In this document: positions 12,541 through 25,566 of the stretch, one piece after another | Numbering within the stretch: the first letter of the stretch is position 1 | How the letters are laid out: every line of letters starts with the position of its first letter | Assembly: GCA_036936605.1 (NCBI GenBank) | Contig: JAUPFV010000004.1 | Coordinates: forward strand, 124,001,706-124,065,705 | Source: Limnanthes douglasii subsp. nivea | Taxonomy: Eukaryota; Streptophyta; Magnoliopsida; Brassicales; Limnanthaceae | Length of the DNA stretch: 64,000 nt | Direction of reading: 5' to 3' | Made by a program: the position numbers and the translations under genes | Notes under the pieces: model-generated | The model's database searches: none | What the model saw: the letters and a program-made list of their open reading frames with translations, nothing else | Told to the model about the DNA's origin: nothing

Positions 12541-14467
12541 TAAAATAGCTTACTTGATTGCTTGTTAAGTCGTGTTGTCTCATCTAAATCTTTAAATATA
12601 TACTTTTGTTGAAAAGAAATTATGCAGAAAGTCAGTCACATCTTCGTCAATGCTCTGTCTGTGAACATTAGTTACATGAACCTACACAAATTACGAGGAT
12701 CAAATCTCGAAAAAACTCTTAATCTAATATAAATTCAATAAAATTTTGCTACTAATGGGTTTAAAGTATATAATATTAACTGACTTATATATGAATGCAG
12801 AATTCAAAATTTTATGCAGAATAAAAACCCAAAACTTAATAGATCTCAGCTTAATTAAAGAATTTTGGAAAAAAAATGTAGAGAAAAAAAAAATAAGAAT
12901 CAAAATAATTCTCAAAAAAAATATTATTTGTAGACAATCTAAAATTGAAGAAGAGTTAACATCAACTACTCTGAGCCATCAATAACGTTAGCCGTGAAAA
13001 AATAAACACATCAAGCCTAAAATTAATGTGATTTTAGTTTTAATAAAATCATTACTGTGTCTTTATGCACAATTATACTTCGAAAAAAAAATTATAAATT
13101 GTATTTTGAAGCTTCAAATTCACTTACTGTCATTTTAGAGAATTTTTACATATCAAAACAAGTTGTAACACGTTTTGAACTCTTTAATAAAAGAAATTAT
13201 AAAGTTATGTTGTTCCTATATTTAAACCTTTGTGACGAAACAGTTTAATAGTTTTTTACTTACAAGTGTTTATAACATAAAAAGAAATTAAATAAATTAG
13301 GAAATGAACATGTTTGTAGAAAAACAAAATGTTGAAGTCCCACGTATAAAATTTTACAAAAGAATAGTAAGTGAATTTGAAGCACCAAAATGAAGTTTGA
13401 ACCAAAAGAAAATTACCGACAACGTCATGTTCACCTCTCTCTCCCATGCCCTGCAACTGTATGGGTCCCGACTTTCTCTCACCTGCATTATTATTATTAT
13501 TACAACAACAATAGTACAGTTCACCACTGTTTCTTATTCCCTCACTTAATAAAGCCCACTTCAATACCCTAATTGACGAAACACCACCTCCTTTCCATCA
13601 ATCACCTTTTCGACGCGACCTATCTTTTCCTAATTTTGCTTACTTTCCTCCTAAACCCTAAATACACGTCTAATCCAACCATTCTTGATTAAACATGAAA
13701 CTACAAACCTAAACATTCCATTTAAGAGTTAAGAGAGACAAGACAATGGTTGATCATACACATGCACAACACAAACGTTTTATCTTAGAAGTTAAGTATG
13801 GGAGAAATATGTACATGCTGTCACCGTATGTATACTAATAAATAATAATATTAGTTTCTTGACAAACTAATCAATTATTAACTTTTTTAAGTTAGATATT
13901 GATAAAAATATTAATATTGGGCTTATCATTAAGATTTAAACGGTTTTCATTGATATTTAGTTATAAGTAAATAATATAGTTCATTAATGATCTTAATAAT
14001 AATTAAATACTATGTATCAAAATTCTATTTAGTTGGTTATGGATAGATTATCTTTTCAAAAAATAAATGATTTGTTCAATGATGGTTTACTTTAATACCT
14101 TCTGTTTGAATAGGTTCTATTTTTTTTTAAATGTCCTAACTAAATCGAATATCATCAATGACATCGTTTGTATATTGTAAGAAGAAACTAGTATTTTGAT
14201 AGCACATGTCCAAAATCTATTGCAGAAAGTTACTAACTATTATCCTTCATCTAGATTATGAAAAATCATAACAAGTCTGAAGTGCAAAGGCAGATGCACC
14301 TCAAGAGTTAAAGAGCATATAAATTATACCTCCCTTCAAACACAACTTGCAGAGACGTGGAGTACTGCGCTCATGTCATTGAAGTAGCAATACTGAATGT
14401 TTAAGTTGAGAATATAGGGTTGGACCTTTGAGGATAAGGTCATAAAAATATATGTTGTCAAGGTTCG
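12541..14467. other. No gene; promoter-like patch at 13380-13700
   Basis: AT-rich sequence with short frames only. The stretch 13380-13700 differs from its surroundings: it is pyrimidine-rich, contains a short ATT/ACA microsatellite, CCCTAATT and AAACCCTAAAT words, and resembles the 5' flank of a plant gene. No coding sequence follows on either strand, so it may be an orphaned promoter fragment. Confidence 0.4.
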
Positions 14468-15039
14468 TTGGAGGCTCAAAATGGAGTATCAGAATCACTT
14501 CGGAGGTACCGAGCTGAACGGTCTAAAGATACTCGCAGAAAAATGCACATGTTTTGTAACTGTCACCACCCTTCTACTTCATCAATTGATGGATCGATCG
14601 AGCTAGGTTGGGATTCGAAGTCTCTGAAATGCATGCATCACCGTTTGTACCGTTCCAAGTGTTAGGTTCGAGCAAAATATCAACATCACCAATATATGGC
14701 CCTTAATTGAAGGTCTGTCACAGAGCATCATCAGGATCCGACACCAGAATAACCACCTCATGGCGGACCTTAATGAGAAGTTCAACAACAACTTGTCCAA
14801 TATTTCCCTCAACCCATGAAACTTCCTACACAACCTCAACAACATCACATACACTCCATCCACAACAAGCTCAATCAGCTTTTCAACAACCTTCTAATAT
14901 CCAAGATTGAGGGACAACCCTAGGACTCGACAATATTATATGAATCTATATGATCAACGTTTCTATCACCAAAATCATCATTACCCAAATCCTAACATGT
15001 CCTATTAAAAAATCTATCAAGGTTCAACTCACCATCTAG

Positions 15040-15340
15040 GACATAATGACACTGCTGAGGGTTATCCTTACCTTCAAGGGTCTCTTATAGATAATTTCTC
15101 TTTGGCACATAAAATTTTAGCTGAATAACTACCTAAATTTTTTAGTAGTACAAGATGGACAAGTACGACAAATCTAGAGATCATGACGATCACTTTAAAA
15201 AATTTAGGAATATGATGTTAAACTTCGTCGGGGTGATCGTTTACTTTGCAAATTTTTCTCTATTTTAAATGGAAATGCATTTTCCTAGTTCAATCAATTA
15301 TTTGCGGGTTTGATCTGAAGCTTAAAATTATTATTGTCAA
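15040..15340 (+). pseudogene. Tat gag core remnant
   Basis: Plus-strand frames read LPKFFSSTRW, then DHDDHFKKFRNMML, then RGDRLLCKFFSILNGNAFS and FNQLF. The intact element has the equivalent KFDGTQDPDDHIEQFKN and CRAFSQTFKGTALKWFN blocks. The frame changes at least twice. Proline/glutamine-rich coding-like sequence at 14.7-15.0 kb is probably the diverged gag N-terminus. Confidence 0.65.
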
Positions 15341-16564
15341 TGGCCTGAGACTAGTTTTTAGGGAGTAAGGTCATTAAGAAGGATTAATATTACATAAATA
15401 TATTGCAAACGAGATTGGAAAGAGACTCATGGTTTACACTTGGTATTTTATGGAAATAAAAAAATTAATATTGAGCATTGCCATGAGGTTGTGATATGTG
15501 TTTATTTCAAGAAATAAACATTGTCAGGGTTATTGGTAGAAGACGTGATGAAAAATAAAAATATATCACTTGAGGCTTTATTAGCCCAGGTCGAGTAGAA
15601 GACCATATTTTTCAGGTTCAGGCCGAACCGTCAATCATCTTTCCATATGAATCATACTTTATCATCCATAATGTCAACTTACCGTATGACCCCCTCTTTT
15701 GGTTAGCAGCATTCTTCTCCCTAACCAATCACTCAGGTCAGATCTTCCATTCTTATACATGTCAGACCGAGGCTCAAATGACCACCAAAGGGAAATCTTT
15801 CGGGAAGAGGTCAGACTAACCAAAAAATGGGGTTGATAGGGGAATCATGTATAGCATCAAGTGCCTCATAACCCTGATATGAAGGAGAATATTTGCATCG
15901 GTCTAACATAAAGTATATATAATATCTACAAGAAATCTAAGGAGTACATATACTTCTGAAAATCATTATTTATGATTGTTCCAATAGTGAAAATAAATAC
16001 TAATAAATTCCATAAATATTATAAGGACATCGACCACTACACTCGAGATCATAAGGTTATAAAATGAGATATCTAAACACTTATTTAAAATATAAAATTG
16101 AGTGAGTTGGTTAAAGGTATGACTCTGAAATAAAGTTAAGTCAAACATAAACCTAAGGACAGGAGGCTTAAGCCCCCGAGTGCTCAGTCTAAAGAGTAAT
16201 GCGTTATGATCATCCATAATTTCCTTGGAGTACTCGTTGAACCTCAAGAAGAGGGTAACCTGGATTTTTATGTAAACCGAGATAGAGTTATGAAAATTTC
16301 TAGAGGTTCCAGACCCTCGGGGACCACTAGCACATCCAGGAAAAGAAATATATATGAGCTTAAGTATAATTACCAAGATAAAACCTTCACTCACCTTAAA
16401 TGAGCCTTTTATCCGGTGATAAAATTTACTAAAAATGACCTACGAATGATGGCCTCATTGTGATGATATGTTAATCGACGGTTTTATTGTTGAGGTTGAC
16501 TTTAGGAAGATCTAGATCGATATGCGTTGTACAAACAATATAATTTTAAAACACGCTTGATAGA

Positions 16565-16795
16565 ATGAAGAATTCACCATCATACTGGAAATACGATATA
16601 AACGTATTTGGCTTCATATGTGATGATACCAAACTCTTAGATAAATTGGAAACCGATATACACATAGGCAAGATAAGCTACAAAAAAATTATGAATACTT
16701 TGTTTGTGGTAAAGGATAGCCCCGCTGCTTATAATTCCATTTTGGGTCAGTCGTGGCTCGATGAAATGGATGCAATTAGTTCTATACATCAATAG
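16565..16795 (+). pseudogene. Tat protease C-terminal fragment
   Basis: The frame reads FVVKDSPAAYNSILGQSWL followed by DEMDAISSIHQ. This is the segment after the flap in Tat-type aspartic proteases (SYNAILGRSWLAKM in the intact element). The catalytic DTG upstream is not readable, so the fragment is inactive. Confidence 0.8.
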
Positions 16796-17059
16796 ATTTA
16801 TTATATAATGATGGTAAAATTAGAGTCATAAGAGGAGATCAAAAGACTGTGAAGGGGTGTTATGATGCATTTCTCCACTTGGAAAAAAAACAATTAGAAA
16901 GGCTCTTAATGCATTTTGAGGGAGTCAGTGACCCTCGCGAGGCCTTGAGTTTGGTGTTACCTGACGAGAGTACAACACTATAGGAAGTTGTCATGGGTAA
17001 AATTTGAAATTGCGAGACCACTATTTCGAGTAGGTTGTGAACTGATCTTTTATATATTT

Positions 17060-17960
17060 TTTACAAAATATTAAAAGTATTTGTTTGGAAATTAGAATAT
17101 GCCATATGAGTATATTAAAAAATCATATACCACAAGTTATTAGTAAATCTGAATGTATGACCTATCACTTAGAGGAGAATATATTTCTTTATTAAAAAAT
17201 CAGAGGTTATTATAGCCAAGATAGACCAATTATCCAAGGTCTGAGAGTCTACATACCTAGTCTGACTGCCAAACTAGTATTAGACATAAAGAAGGATGAG
17301 AAATTGCGGATATTTTTACAATTATTGACTTAAGTATAACATATCTTACAAGTGCCAATGATAGACCACATGATAGATTAGACCTCAAATAATAAGCTTT
17401 TGCTACTCATTGATACATACTCGTGGTACAACCCGCTATAAATACACTTCAATAATCAAGAATGTATGACTTTTATTGTTGACCGAGCTCTTGATTATTA
17501 TAAGGTCGTGTCTTTTGGATTAAAATACAAAGGCTACCTACTAGAGACTCGTTAAAAAAATTACTAGTTAGATAGGTCAGAGCATGGTAGTATAAATTGA
17601 TGACATGATACCTAAGATTCTTGATAGTACCGACCACATTAAAGACCTAGATAAAAATTTCAAAACCTTACGGAAAATAAACTTGAAGTTGAAGCCAGAT
17701 AATTTTCTGGGTTGTCTAGTTAGTGAGATAATTATAAAAGTATATACATCATAATTGGCACACGTGGAATCCATGTACCCTCTTAGGTCACTCTAAGAAG
17801 TCCATAAACTAGTTAGAAGTTGGAAGCTTTGAATAGGTTCATACCATAATTCTCAAATAAGTCATTTTTTCAATTATAAAAAAAAGACGCATCATTTCTG
17901 ATAAGGTTTTTCCATATCAGATTCCAATAAAACAGAAAATGTGACTAGAATTTCTATAAG
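17060..17960 (+). pseudogene. Tat reverse transcriptase remnant
   Basis: Around 17415-17530 the plus strand gives DTYSWYNPL, then FIVDRALDYYKVVSFGLK, equivalent to DAFSGYNQI and FITDRGLHCYKVMPFGLK in the intact element. Around 17590-17730 an IDDMIPK block (the catalytic YIDD region, whose Y codon is altered) and KINLKLKPDNF follow. Several stops interrupt the domain, so it cannot be functional. Confidence 0.8.
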
Positions 17961-18439
17961 ATTAAAGAATACTTATTATATCCCAAGGTTCAATAAAAAA
18001 ACCTTTCCATGCGAAACACTCTATATCTACCTATCATTTTCAATTATATCGTTAGTATCGTACTAGTAAGAGAAATGGAGAAGAATCCAAGTCAACTTTA
18101 TAATCTGAGCAAAAGTCTTTTAGGCTTTTAGACAATGTATCTCCAACCAAAAAAGTAGATCTCACCTTATTAGTGGCAACTAGGAAAATAAGACTTTACT
18201 TTTAAGATCACTTTATCATCTTTCAGACTTCTTTCCCTCTTTGAATTGTGCTATAGAGAACGGATGTATTAGGGTGCCTAACTCGTTAGTATGTAGAGTT
18301 AGGGTATTATGACATATCTTTCGAACCAATGACATATATAAAATGTCATGAACTAGTTGAATTTTAACCGCATTTTACTCCAAAAGGCCTTTACCTAGTA
18401 TGGTTCTTCTATCACCCGGTATGGACAGTCCAAACAAAG

Positions 18440-18790
18440 AGATGGTCAAGCTAGTCGAGATGCGGGGATGGTGTTCAATTGATCACTGCTTTATGGGATG
18501 TTATACACGAACCAATACGCTTTGTTTTTAAGCTACTTTAATGAGACCAAATATGAAGTTGTGGTATCAGGAATACAGTTAGCTATGATTTGTGGCGTTA
18601 AAAGGGTAAAACTACTGAGTGATTCACAACTTGTGGTAAATTGGGTTCTCGGGCAAGTGAAAGCACGAAAAGACAATATCATACATTAATTAAAGGTTTT
18701 GAAGCACTTAGTAATTGAATTTATAGAAGTAGATTTTGAGCAGGTCCCTTTGTCCGAGAATCCCATGGCCGACTCCCAGACTACCTCGCC
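18440..18790 (+). pseudogene. Tat second RNase H (aRNH) remnant
   Basis: An open stretch at 18498-18689 reads TKYEVVVSGIQLAMICGVKR and LLSDSQLVVN. It aligns with NNEAEYEAVLAGLRLAKICG and LETDSQLVVN in the intact element. The additional RNase H placed between the gypsy RNase H and integrase is characteristic of the Tat lineage. The first catalytic aspartate is not readable. Confidence 0.8.
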
Positions 18791-19099
18791 ATGCATAAAC
18801 ACGACCCCATAGGTAACATTATAAGTCTGACCATCTATAAAAAACGATATACAAGTCTCTCAATAGTAGTGCAGCCGAAGTCAATGATTTAGATACATAA
18901 TTAGACTGACAAGCTCTTATTTGGTAGTACCTTCTCACTAGGTATTACCAAGAGATAAAGGCAAAATCATGTAGCCTAAAACAGAATTCAAACAAGTATC
19001 TATTATTGGAAAACACTATGTATCAGAAAGGCTTCTCACCCTTGTTAATATGCATATGCCCGATGGGTTCTTATTATATTCTGATTGAGCTGTATGATG

Positions 19100-20030
19100 A
19101 ATTATGATTGACTCACTGTGATCATAGGACCTCGGCAAGACGGGTCCTTTTGGCAGGTAAATATTTGCCGACCATTATAGTTGACGTCAAAGAAATAGTA
19201 AAAAAATGTGATACTTCATAGAGATTTTCCAATGTCATTCACAGGCTGGTAGTATCGTTATAGACGATATTTGAACCTCTACATTTTTATCGTGAGGGAT
19301 TTGGGTTGGTTAGAGCTCTTCTTAAAGCTTCAGGGCCTCGGCAGTATATACTAGTTGGGATAGGCTACTTCTCTGAATGGGTAGAAATCGAGCATTTAAC
19401 AAAGATTAGAGCTATGGAGTAATCAAATTTATTAGAAATAATATTTATTGCATGTTCGAAATACCAAATATAATTACCACTAACAATGATACTCAATTAC
19501 AAAATGATAAAATGACATATTTTGTCCAAAAGAAAAGTATCGAACAACACTAACTTTTCTAACTTTAAACTAATGGGAAAACTGAGGTTACTAATAGATG
19601 CATAATTGATCGTATGAAGAAGACATTGGATGGTTTGGACGCAAAGTGTCTAGAATTCATGTATAAGACGCTTAGTTTCAGCAAATAAAATACTCTCTTA
19701 TTTCAGGGTATACAATTATGCTGAAGAATGTAATGGTGAGGGTATGCGAGACAAACTAGACATATTTAATGAGAAACAAACCAAATCACATTTAAGTAAT
19801 CAGTAGAACTAGAAAATAATGAGAAACATATATAATTTGAAGATGTGTGGAAAGTTTTTCAACATACCAAAGACCCTAATGAAGACAAGCTCTGCTCCAA
19901 TTGGGACGGGTCCTATATAGTAGTAGAAAATGTCAAGTCATGGACATACAAGTTATTCGCTAAGCAAGGTCGATCGTTTCCTTGCCCTTGGAAAATAAAG
20001 AACTTCAAGCTCTATCTAACTTAAAATAAG
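19100..20030 (+). pseudogene. Tat integrase remnant
   Basis: The sequence reads HCDHRTSARRVLLAGKYLPT, a degraded HHCC zinc finger (KKCDTS, where the second Cys is lost), then YILVGIGYFSEWVEIEHLTK from the catalytic core. It ends with FPCPWKIKNFKLYLT, matching KHPWNIEHLKLYCE at the end of the intact pol. The DDE core is broken by frameshifts. Confidence 0.8.
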
Positions 20031-20815
20031 TGCAACAAGATTATTTTTTCATGTAAATATAACTCTTTGTAAATATTTGAACTTTTTTATGGTGTACTTT
20101 TTTCTACCTTGGTGAATAAATGAGGTTTTAACGAGGAAAATATATACATGAACACTTCAAGATATCTTGCCAAATAAAAACCTATGTTTTGAATGATGAG
20201 TTAAGTACAAACAAGCATAACTAAGGCACATGGGTAAAGAAATTGACCTCAGGAAACAAAATTACGTAATACAACTCTATGTGACTATTACCAGAAATAA
20301 CAATTATGAAAGGCCCCATAGGAGGTCAACAATATGCCATTCCTTAATCCTTCAAAGGTCAAGGGTTGATAGTTTATTTAATCAACAAAACATCATGATA
20401 ACTCGATAATGAGCCGCTCTCTGTAAGTTGAATCTATTATCTAAGATATATAAGTCATAAGGATCCCACATGTTGGAGGACAACTAAATATTTAAGATTC
20501 GGTACCTCTAATGGAGACTTATCACCTCCAATGGAAACCGAGACCTTGTTGCATTAATATAGTATGACGAAATTAATAACACATCTCAAACATAAAATAG
20601 TGAAATATGTCGACCATGTTGGACGTAAAATCATACTATACAACATATCATAAAAAACATACATCAGTTATCAGAGGAATTAAGTTAAAAAAATAATTAA
20701 AATACATAAAAAACATGACCCAAACTTCCATGGACTTGATGTAAAAAATATAATAAAAAAAGAAAGTTAGTTAAACACACAAGTAGTTCATGCGGTCTTG
20801 GTATTATCTTTCTCT

Positions 20816-21410
20816 TCAAAAGCTACAGTCAGCTTGTCCATCATCGGTAGACACCTCACCATCTTTTACACGAAAACCATTAAAAGTTCTCGTAAGCTCA
20901 AGTTCAACAGTGGTAGGAGCGATGTGAATCCCCACGGTTGAAGTATCTTGGAAATTTGTTTGTTGCTCGGTAAGGTTGTCGGCCTTCAAATCCTCTATAT
21001 AGTCTTGCTCTTCCAGATTTTCATAATATACCATAATCCCTTTTAGCATATCCTCAATGCGATATAGCCTCAACCCTTCCCCTCCCACCTAGACCAAGTT
21101 GGGGAAAACTTATAGAAATTGAAGACCATTTCCCTCAGGATTTGGGATGCTTGATTCTGCCTATTTTCAGTAAATTTAGTAGCATCCTACACCGGCTTAG
21201 CCTCAAAATCATTGCTCTCATTTAGCTTGGTCTTCAAAAAGGTGTTCTTCTCTAATATATTCTTTTTATTCTCACACAATTCCTTCTTCTCGTTCTACAA
21301 ATATTGACTTCCCATTTATGAGTCTGTTTAAAATGAGTCCAAACCTTCCCTCATTCTTGTTTCTTCTTTGATAACCTATTCCTAAAGTAGACTAAATCCG
21401 TTCGAACTTT
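20816..21410 (-). pseudogene. Decayed antisense ORF (C-terminal coiled-coil part)
   Basis: On the minus strand, opposite to the pol remnant and just beyond its end, one frame reads KKELCENKKNILEKNTFLKT and KFTENRQNQASQILREMV. Another continues into an acidic, Glu/Asp-rich open frame ending at 20816. Position, orientation and composition match the coiled-coil and acidic tail of the antisense gene in the intact element (48.2-48.9 kb). Only the C-terminal part survives, because the element is cut off near 21420. The match is by pattern rather than strong residue identity. Confidence 0.55.
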
Positions 21411-21458
21411 TGATGAGTATACTTCAGATGAGTTGCAATAAATCATGTATGTATTTCT

Positions 21459-21800
21459 TTGCAAGGTACGTCATGGAGCAGGATGTTAAATGAGGATGAA
21501 GTATCCATATTCCTGGCAAACGAGAGCTTCTACCATGTTTTGGCGATTTACAATTTATCTTTAGAACTTACCACTAGACATATTTTATTTTTGGAGAATG
21601 TAATGTTTGTTCCCAGTTTTCGAAGAAACTTGATTTCCTTTCCAGTTTTAGACTTGTATGGTTATTATTGTCTTATGGGAAACAACGGTTTTACACTATC
21701 TTTAAATAATGTGATTGTTGGAAATGGTAGTTTGATAAAAGAAAATAACTTGTATTTATTGAATACTGTTACTAATTTTAATATTTCCATGACTGCATAA
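21459..21800 (+). pseudogene. Copia gag-pre-integrase region
   Basis: The open stretch reads LFLENVMFVPSFRRNLISFP and VLDLYGYYCLMGNNGFTLSL, then a LYLLN block. This is the segment between protease and integrase in copia polyproteins (the V-P-x-x-x-x-NLIS signature). It ends at a stop, and only degraded GHIS/KRLGH zinc-finger sequence is readable after it. Confidence 0.8.
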
Positions 21801-21899
21801 TGTATTCCAAACAAAATTACTAAGTCTGAAAGATCTTCTAAACTGTGCCATAAACGGCTAGGTCACATATCTAAAATCAGGGTAAACAAGGTAGGGGCA

Positions 21900-22560
21900 T
21901 ATAAAGCGACTGAAGTATTAGAATTGATACATACTAATATTTGTTGACTATTTCCATAAAAAAAATCATGGAACTAGCAACTATAATTTATATTATTTAC
22001 TGATTACTTCTCTTATTTCAGATATTTCTATTTTCATCATGAAAAGTCTAAGGCCATTGATAAGTTTAAAGTTTTTAGGACCGCAGTTGACTTTTTTTTG
22101 TAAGAGCATTAAAACTGTAAGATTTGACTGTGGTGGTTAGTACTATGGCATATATAACAGACCGGGTGCACAACACCAAATACCATTTGCACAATACCTA
22201 AACGAATATGGAATAGTCACTCAGTGTATAATATCAGGTTCACCCCGCATGAATTATATATCTGAAATACGGAATCAAACACTAGAAGATATGGTAATAA
22301 ATATGATAAGTCACTCATCTCTACCACTATCTCTTTAAGGGGAAACCATCAAATCCGTCACTTAGATACCCAATAGAGTATCCACTAAGGCTACTGTTGG
22401 GACCCCATATGAGCTTTGGAATGGGTGTAAACCCAATTTAAAGCATCTGCATGTGTGGGGTTGTCCAGCTGAGGCAAGGGCTTATAAAATTCAAGAGAAG
22501 AAAGTGGACCCGAAAATAGTAGCTCATTCTTTATAGGTTACTCTGATCACTTCAAGGGGT
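21900..22560 (+). pseudogene. Copia integrase core remnant
   Basis: The plus strand reads KTVRFDCGG, a stop, then YYGIYNRPGAQHQIPFAQYL, NEYGIVTQCIISGSPRMNY and EIRNQTLEDMV. These correspond to the second Asp and the Glu of the copia D,D35E core; the Asp is retained while the QxNGVAE block is altered to RMNYISE. GTPYELWNGCKPNLKHLHVW and GCPAEARAYKIQEKKVDPK then follow, as in intact copia elements. Confidence 0.8.
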
Positions 22561-22935
22561 TTAAGTTTTATGATTTTCTCACTAGTACTATATTTAAAAC
22601 ACGAACGACAAATTTCTTGAGGATGTTGAGTTTGAGCGGAATAATAAGAGAACAAATATTGATTTTGAGGAAGAATCTGTAGAGACTCATGAAGGATTTA
22701 ATGGGCATACTCAGGTATCAGAAGATTGGGCTTTAACGCCAATAATTTTGGTCCCATTAGAATAAGATAATACTCAGATTAACATTAATGATTCACTTGA
22801 GGGTTCTAACCGAGATACATATACAGTTCACTTAGAACAAGAGAAGTATCAAGGTAATCTTCCAAGAGACATCAAAATAACATCATTATTGGTGTTCAAA
22901 CTCTACCTCCTTAAGAGTTGTAATAAGAGTAAATA

Positions 22936-24370
22936 GTGCTCTTAAGAAGGTACACGAGAAAAATAAAGAGTACTAGATGTCCAGAATTAATATTATATAT
23001 TCAGGAGCATGGTAAGCCATGTACAAGAACTGTACAAGATCCCTTATCCTACAAACACGCCATGGAAAGCTATAACTCTTGGAAGTGGATCGACGCTATG
23101 AAGGAAGAGTATAAACCGATGCAATATAATGTGGTATGAGAACTTGTCCAATTACCCGAAGGGAAAAAGAAATTGGTTGTAAATGGGTTTACAAAACCAA
23201 ATGTAAGTCAATGGCTAATGTGTAAAGACATAAATCACTTCTTGTAGCAAAAGGTTATACTCAACGTGAAGAGATTAGTTTTAAATAAACCATATATCAA
23301 GTATCAATGAAGTATTCTTTAGAATAATAATGGCATTAGTTTCACACCTTGACCTTGAGCTCCATCAGATGGATGTTAAGAACGCTTTTCTTAATGGTAA
23401 TATTGAGAAAATGATCTATGTGGTGCAACCAGAACACTTTGTAGTAGGAAACTCAAATTATCTTGTTTGGAGACTTGTAAAATCTATTTATGGGCTCAAA
23501 CAGGCTTATCGTCAGTGGTATCATAAATTCCTTTAGCTAATAATCTCTTTTACCTTTGAAGTCAGCTCGGTTGAAGATTGTGTGTATCATAAGCTCAGTG
23601 GGAGTAATTTTATATTTCTTATATTATATGTGGATAATATATTTATTTCCCCAAATAATAAAGAATTGATACACACTACAAACAAAAATCTATAACACAA
23701 GTTTGGTATGAAAGATCTCGGTGATGTTAGTTTTGTGTTAGGATTCCAGATACATCGGGATCGCTCCCATTGTATTCTTGGATTATCACAAAATGCATAC
23801 ATTAGAAGTGTGTTACAATGTTAAAGATTGGTAAATTACAAAACTTGGATTACCACTATAGTAAAGGGTGACATACTTAGTCTGATTTAATGTCTTAAGA
23901 CAAAATTTAAGATTGAGGAAATTAAAACGATCCCTTATGCTTCAGCAGTTAGGAGTTTAAAATGTGCTTAAGTTTGTATTAGGCTGAACATTGCCTTTGA
24001 TCTAAATATGTTAGGAAAATACGTTAGTAACCCATTCATAGAGCACTTCAAAGTAGTTAAAAAGTAATCTTATCTCTATAAGGAACAAATGAGCACATGT
24101 TGACATATAAAAATTCAGAAAGGCTGATCATTAGGTATCTTGACTCGGATTTTGGTAGATGCATAGACACACTGAAAATCACTTCGGGCAACATATTCTT
24201 ATTTGTTGGAGATATAATATCTCGTAAATTATAAAGCAAACACTTATTACATTATTTACCATGGCAACAGAATTTGTTGGGTGCTTTGAGGCATCACACC
24301 ATGCATTGTGGCTGCAGAATTGTGCCACTGTGTTGTGCCTTGTACAAGGGATATAAGGTCATATGAGGTT
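22936..24370 (+). pseudogene. Copia RT and RNase H remnant
   Basis: The RT starts with the SYNSWKWIDAMKEEYKPMQY block (22936-23139). It continues with LHQMDVKNAFLNGNIEKMIY and VWRLVKSIYGLKQAYRQWYH (23330-23536), then a YVDNIFIS block where the catalytic second Asp is replaced by Asn. DLGDVSFVLGFQIHRDRSHC follows. RNase H remnants extend to about 24370. Stops and frameshifts separate the blocks. Confidence 0.85.
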
Positions 24371-25007
24371 ATATTGCGAAAAAAGATTTACGGTTCATTA
24401 CTCTAACAACAATATAAGGTCTTCTAAATCCAATTACATATACATAAATTTCATATACACTTAAAAAATAAAGTTTGGATGGGTCATATAAATATAGATC
24501 AAATTGGCACAAACTCCATGATAGAATAGCCTTTAACAAAGACGATTTTCCCTAATGTTTTCTAGGGATACATCATTAGTATGGGTGTAGATAAATTTGA
24601 GGATTTTTATTTTCAGTTAGACGGTTTGTAATATGATTTGATGATATATTTTGCAGTATTGTGCACATAAATGTTAATTGTAATATATATATATATATAT
24701 ATGCTTGATTATATTTATTGATATCTAATATATATTGGATCTCCAAAGGTATGAACCATTTAGTAGTAGATATGTACGATTATAATCCATATTATTCTTA
24801 GGCTACACTCTAAAATTAGCTCAAGTAATTAATTGATAGCAAAAACGTGATTATTGTTGCATTCTATCGTTCACATTACGGGTAAAGAGGTATTTTTAGT
24901 CATTTATTGTTATCAAACATGTACGGGTTTTTACCGTTCTTCTATTGACAATTGATTCAAGGATCCCACTAGAGTTGAATATATATTCTTGAGTAGCATA
25001 TGGCGGT

Positions 25008-25020
25008 ATAAGTGGGCGAT
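25008..25020 (+). other. Copia polypurine tract
   Basis: The sequence AAGTGGGCGAT directly precedes TGTTGGAATA. A purine-rich tract ending immediately before TGTTGG is the usual primer site for plus-strand synthesis in plant copia elements. Confidence 0.6.
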
Positions 25021-25063
25021 TGTTGGAATATATTTATAGGCCGACATGATTTTAGCCGATATA

Positions 25064-25123
<60 letters not shown>

Positions 25124-25566
25124 GGTTATTGTCTTAAGGTAAGTTTAATAATAAAAGTAATAGAGTTAATTATATTACATAATTAATTGTATTGGATCTA
25201 TATGTGAAAAAGGATTTATAGGCTCAAGTGTGGTAATCGGGTTTAATTTGGGCACTCTGAAGAACATGGCCCAAATCTCAACATTTAAGTCTAAACTAAT
25301 AATTCAGTGTGTAAATTTATTTTATCAATTTACTGGATTGTGGTCTCCGCTCACAAGATGGTGAAAGATGTTCAGATTTATAACTTTGACATTCAACTTG
25401 TATAGCATGCTTTAGGATTTTGACATTTATTCAGCCAAAACCATTGTAATAGCCGTCATCTTGCTAATTGGAAGGTTTTTGTCATTTTCTCTTTAAAATT
25501 TTCAATAACAGTTCTTGAAGATCAATTCAAACAAAATTATTTAAGAAGACTTGATAATGGGTAACA
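25021..25566 (+). repeat. Probable copia 3' LTR
   Basis: Begins TGTTGGAATA right after the polypurine tract, and a plausible end is GGGTAACA near 25566. A (TA)n tract at about 25070-25121 lies inside it. No second LTR copy exists in the window, so the right boundary is a guess from the TG...CA rule. Confidence 0.45.
25070..25121. repeat. (TA)n microsatellite
   Basis: About 26 TA units inside the probable copia LTR. Confidence 0.95.

Larger units (their letters stand above)
14468..21420 (+). mobile_element. Decayed Tat-lineage Ty3/gypsy retrotransposon
   Basis: Gag, protease, RT, second RNase H and integrase remnants appear in the order expected for a gypsy element read left to right. A decayed antisense ORF follows downstream of pol. 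Both the module order and the antisense ORF match the intact element at 45.2-55.6 kb, so both belong to the Tat group. Stops and small indels are dense throughout. LTRs were not found: the left end is ill-defined (14.2-14.5 kb) and the right end is cut off where copia sequence begins near 21430. Confidence 0.8.
21430..25566 (+). mobile_element. Decayed Ty1/copia retrotransposon with PPT and probable 3' LTR
   Basis: Gag-pre-integrase, integrase core, RT and RNase H remnants are in copia order (integrase before RT) on the plus strand. A purine-rich tract and a TGTTGGAATA LTR start follow at 25021. The 5' LTR, gag and protease are missing. The left edge abuts the antisense-ORF remnant of the Tat element, so one element was truncated against or inserted into the other. 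Confidence 0.75.

Noticed and set aside
13380..13700. Promoter and 5' UTR of a host gene
   Set aside because: Composition is promoter-like, but no coding sequence follows on either strand.
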